Below, piece by piece: positions 5,171 through 6,663 of a stretch of 6,663 nt of DNA. The stretch is from Syntrophomonadaceae bacterium (GTDB lineage: Bacteria > Bacillota > Syntrophomonadia > Syntrophomonadales > Syntrophomonadaceae). A program made the position numbers and the translations under genes. The first letter of the stretch is position 1. Every line of letters begins with the position of its first letter. Below the pieces are notes generated by a model that saw only the letters and a list, made by a program, of their open reading frames with translations, was not told where the DNA came from and ran no database searches. Where the stretch lies: positions 1 through 6,663 of the forward strand of contig JAQVWB010000110.1 of the NCBI GenBank assembly GCA_028698695.1, given 5' to 3'.

Positions 5171-6022
5171 ATGAAGAAAAAATTATATGTTTTATGCCTA
5201 GTAGTATGTTTTATGTTTAATATGGCTGGAGTAGCTGGTGCGTCATCGGAAGCTTCTTCTATGTCTAACAACATTGCTCCTAATATGGGAATACAGATAC
5301 AACCTACGCAGGCATGGTTGCAGGCTGCAGAACAAGAATATCAATCTGATACCAATAGAGTTCAAGAACAAATTAACCAGACTCCTGCTGAATTTGTATC
5401 AAATAATGCAAATGGCAATTCAGTTACCAGAGCTACAACAACTGTTTACACCGGAACAAACTATACATTTTCACAGGCAGACTGTGGGGCCCACGGTGCA
5501 TATGATACCTATAATGAAGATAATGGAAATTTTAAACATGGCTGGGGTACGACATCGGGTGGTTACGCTGATGCTTTAGCGCAATATACTATAATGGGAC
5601 ATCAGTCAGCCACTACTTGGGCATGGGTAGGCAAAGCAATAAAAGTTAGCGGTACACGCCAAGCAAGAATCACATATGATGGTGCGTGGGCGGATTATTT
5701 GATAGGTTTCACAACGCCTGTTCTTACTAGAGGAACTGTTAAGATTTCTGTATACAACGCGACCGATGGTACAGAAGTTGCATCAAAGACAATAGTAAAT
5801 AACAGTAATTATACTGGAATCCCAGTTATAGATAGTGATGATTTTAATGATTATCTTGATGTCAATTTAGTTAATGGAAAAACATATTATTTAAAAATGC
5901 AGTGTTGGGCGTATGTAGGTGCCGGTGCTTATGGAATGGCTGATCTGATTAGCAGCAACGATGTACCAGCTCGTGGTGGAGACGGAGTTGATTATAATTC
6001 TATAAACATTAGCTGGCTCTAG
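5171..6022 (+). CDS. Secreted protein of unknown function, beta-rich C-terminal domain (module B)
   Basis: The 283-residue protein has a Sec signal peptide (about 1-24; KKK, a hydrophobic core LYVLCLVVCFMFNMAG, cleavage likely after VAGA). Residues 25-85 are a Gln/Asn/Ser-rich linker with a helical stretch (WLQAAEQEYQSDTNRVQEQI). From about 90 it is beta-prone and aromatic: TTWAWVGKAIKVSGTRQARITYD (148-170), GTVKISVYNATDG (188-200), LVNGKTYYLKMQCWAYVG (233-250) and a terminal YNSINISW. These segments line up in order with the module A protein at 2889-3755, with low overall identity, so the two are distant paralogs. Mature cysteines are C105 and C245. No enzymatic motif is visible; a structural, adhesive or binding role is possible but unproven. 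AAGGGAG (5154-5160) lies ten bases before the ATG. It is driven by the divergent ECF-like promoter at 5010-5040 and probably shares its mRNA with the gene at 6063. Confidence 0.85.
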   Translation: MKKKLYVLCLVVCFMFNMAGVAGASSEASSMSNNIAPNMGIQIQPTQAWLQAAEQEYQSDTNRVQEQINQTPAEFVSNNANGNSVTRATTTVYTGTNYTFSQADCGAHGAYDTYNEDNGNFKHGWGTTSGGYADALAQYTIMGHQSATTWAWVGKAIKVSGTRQARITYDGAWADYLIGFTTPVLTRGTVKISVYNATDGTEVASKTIVNNSNYTGIPVIDSDDFNDYLDVNLVNGKTYYLKMQCWAYVGAGAYGMADLISSNDVPARGGDGVDYNSINISWL

Positions 6023-6062
6023 TATTTTCTTTCATTGCCGTTATTTTGTTGGAGGTATATTA

Positions 6063-6341
6063 ATGAATTATATTGAACTAATAAGATACCCTATGGTTAT
6101 CAGTACAATTATTTTGCTTGTATTGATAATAGAAGCTTTAGTAAAGTTTAGCCTTCAATTACGACGTAGTGGCAATTGGTATTTTGATAAAGCTAAGGTT
6201 ATAGAATATTGGGTAATTGGCATTTTTGTTACAACTTCGTTTATGTTGCTCAATTTTTTTGATTTTACATTTGAGCATTGTGCTATTCTATTTTTTGTAA
6301 TAATTTTATGTGGATTTATACGTAGTTATCGCAAGAGTTAG
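6063..6341 (+). CDS. Small membrane protein of unknown function (three predicted spans)
   Basis: The 92-residue protein has hydrophobic spans at about 10-28 (PMVISTIILLVLIIEALV), 50-66 (WVIGIFVTTSFMLLNFF) and 73-86 (CAILFFVIILCGFI). Positive residues in the first loop (KFSLQLRR) and at the C-terminus (RSYRKS) predict N-terminus outside and C-terminus inside. GGAGG (6051-6055) lies seven bases before the ATG. It begins 40 bases after the stop of the secreted protein gene with no hairpin between, so the two are probably co-transcribed and it belongs to the same ECF-controlled unit. It shows no resemblance to the membrane protein at 4115-4666. No family recognised; a role in anchoring or handling the secreted product is only a guess from position. 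Confidence 0.75.
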   Translation: MNYIELIRYPMVISTIILLVLIIEALVKFSLQLRRSGNWYFDKAKVIEYWVIGIFVTTSFMLLNFFDFTFEHCAILFFVIILCGFIRSYRKS

Positions 6342-6373
6342 TATTAACAACCTTAGTACTAAGACTTATTCAT

Positions 6374-6411
6374 CTGAGAGTCAATTAGGATTAACTAAAA
6401 TTGACTCTCAG
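6374..6411. terminator. Inverted repeat, probable transcript end of module B
   Basis: A perfect 13-bp stem (CTGAGAGTCAATT at 6374-6386, complement at 6399-6411) has a 12-base loop. It starts 32 bases after the stop of the membrane protein gene. No T run follows on either strand, so it is not a classical intrinsic terminator, but position favours transcript ending or 3'-end protection. A 12-bp palindrome CTTAGTACTAAG lies just before it (6352-6363). Confidence 0.5.
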
Positions 6412-6426
6412 GTTATCTGGGTGCAT

Positions 6427-6487
6427 AATTTAACGATTCCTAAACCTTTTAACGAAAGCTAGCCCCCGAGGGTATAATCGTTAAATT
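6427..6487. repeat. 12-bp inverted repeat flanking a C/G-rich core
   Basis: AATTTAACGATT (6427-6438) and its exact complement AATCGTTAAATT (6476-6487) are 37 bases apart. A further partial copy, TTTTAACGAA, lies between them (about 6447-6456), next to GCCCCCGAGGG. No gene overlaps it. It sits between the end of module B and the transposase remnant, so it could be a mobile-element relic, a hairpin or a protein-binding site. Confidence 0.6.
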
Positions 6488-6509
6488 GTATCAATCTTTG
6501 AGTCATTAG

Positions 6510-6663
6510 ACAGATTATCTGCCATCTATTGATAAACATTCCGATATCAAATATGGTCCGTACCTGCCCATAGGGAAAGACGGAGCGAAAAAACAAGTAT
6601 ACCTGGTAACCTTCGTAGATGATGCCACCAGATATGTACTTCATGGCCAGTTCTATCCGGTAC
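6510..6663 (+). pseudogene. IS481-like transposase, 5'-truncated fragment running off the window
   Basis: The frame open from 6510 to the window end shows the start of a DDE integrase-type catalytic core: SDIKYGPYLPIGKDG (from 6540), then KKQVYLVTFVDDATRYVLHGQFYP. In intact proteins of the IS481-like group the D of 'DIKYGP' is the first catalytic aspartate and is preceded by a conserved 'LWQ'; here the residues before it are SIDKH, so homology seems to begin only at about 6540. A stop codon (TAG, 6507-6509) lies in frame just upstream, there is no plausible start, and the usual N-terminal helix-turn-helix domains are missing from 6342-6509. It is therefore a 5'-deleted remnant, at least in this window; the rest of the core lies beyond 6663. 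Confidence 0.7.

Noticed and set aside
5238..5579. Plus-strand frame of 113 codons inside the module B secreted-protein gene
   Set aside because: It overlaps a gene with signal peptide and ribosome binding site in another frame and has a composition typical of a shifted frame.
6459..6644. Minus-strand frame of 61 codons at the right edge
   Set aside because: It lies opposite the transposase similarity and across the inverted repeat; no ribosome binding site or recognisable motif.
1..6663. CRISPR array, tRNA or rRNA
   Set aside because: No regularly spaced short direct repeats, tRNA cloverleaf with a TTC-type arm, or rRNA-like sequence was seen.

Overview
The window looks like an accessory segment from the chromosome of a low-GC Gram-positive bacterium (Bacillota, probably Clostridia or Negativicutes; the genus cannot be fixed from sequence alone). 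The reasons are the AT-rich coding DNA, strong purine-rich ribosome binding sites, several Sec signal peptides of Gram-positive type, a membrane anti-sigma factor with a DUF4367-like outer domain, and a clostridial-type serine recombinase tail.

Layout. Positions 1-631 hold a 5'-truncated serine recombinase whose catalytic part is missing. Positions 807-2055 encode an ECF sigma factor and, one base after its stop codon, a one-pass membrane anti-sigma factor; a hairpin terminator (2070-2102) closes this operon. The rest is built from two related modules. Module A (2118-3755) has a small secreted protein on the minus strand, a divergent promoter region, and a 288-residue secreted protein on the plus strand. 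Module B (4703-6022) has the same order, but its minus-strand gene is a truncated, almost identical copy of the one in module A, and its plus-strand secreted protein (283 residues) is only a distant paralog. Each plus-strand gene is followed by a different small membrane protein (4115-4666 and 6063-6341). Between 3810 and 4010 lies a gene-free stretch, richer in GC than its flanks, that can fold into several hairpins. The right end (6374-6663) has two inverted repeats and a 5'-truncated IS481-like transposase that runs off the window.

How it may work together. Both divergent regions carry two oppositely facing copies of TGTCAACCTTTT-N13-GTCTAG (one copy reads GTCTTA), four in all, with identical spacing. 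This has the form of an ECF promoter (AAC-type -35 box, GTC-type -10 box), and the -35 boxes form the arms of a palindrome. The simplest reading is that the adjacent ECF sigma factor, held by its membrane anti-sigma factor, switches on both modules at once and so releases a set of secreted proteins of unknown function in response to an envelope or extracellular signal. The motif and its spacing are seen directly; the link to this particular sigma factor is inference. The recombinase and transposase remnants at the two edges suggest the segment sits in a region shaped by mobile elements.
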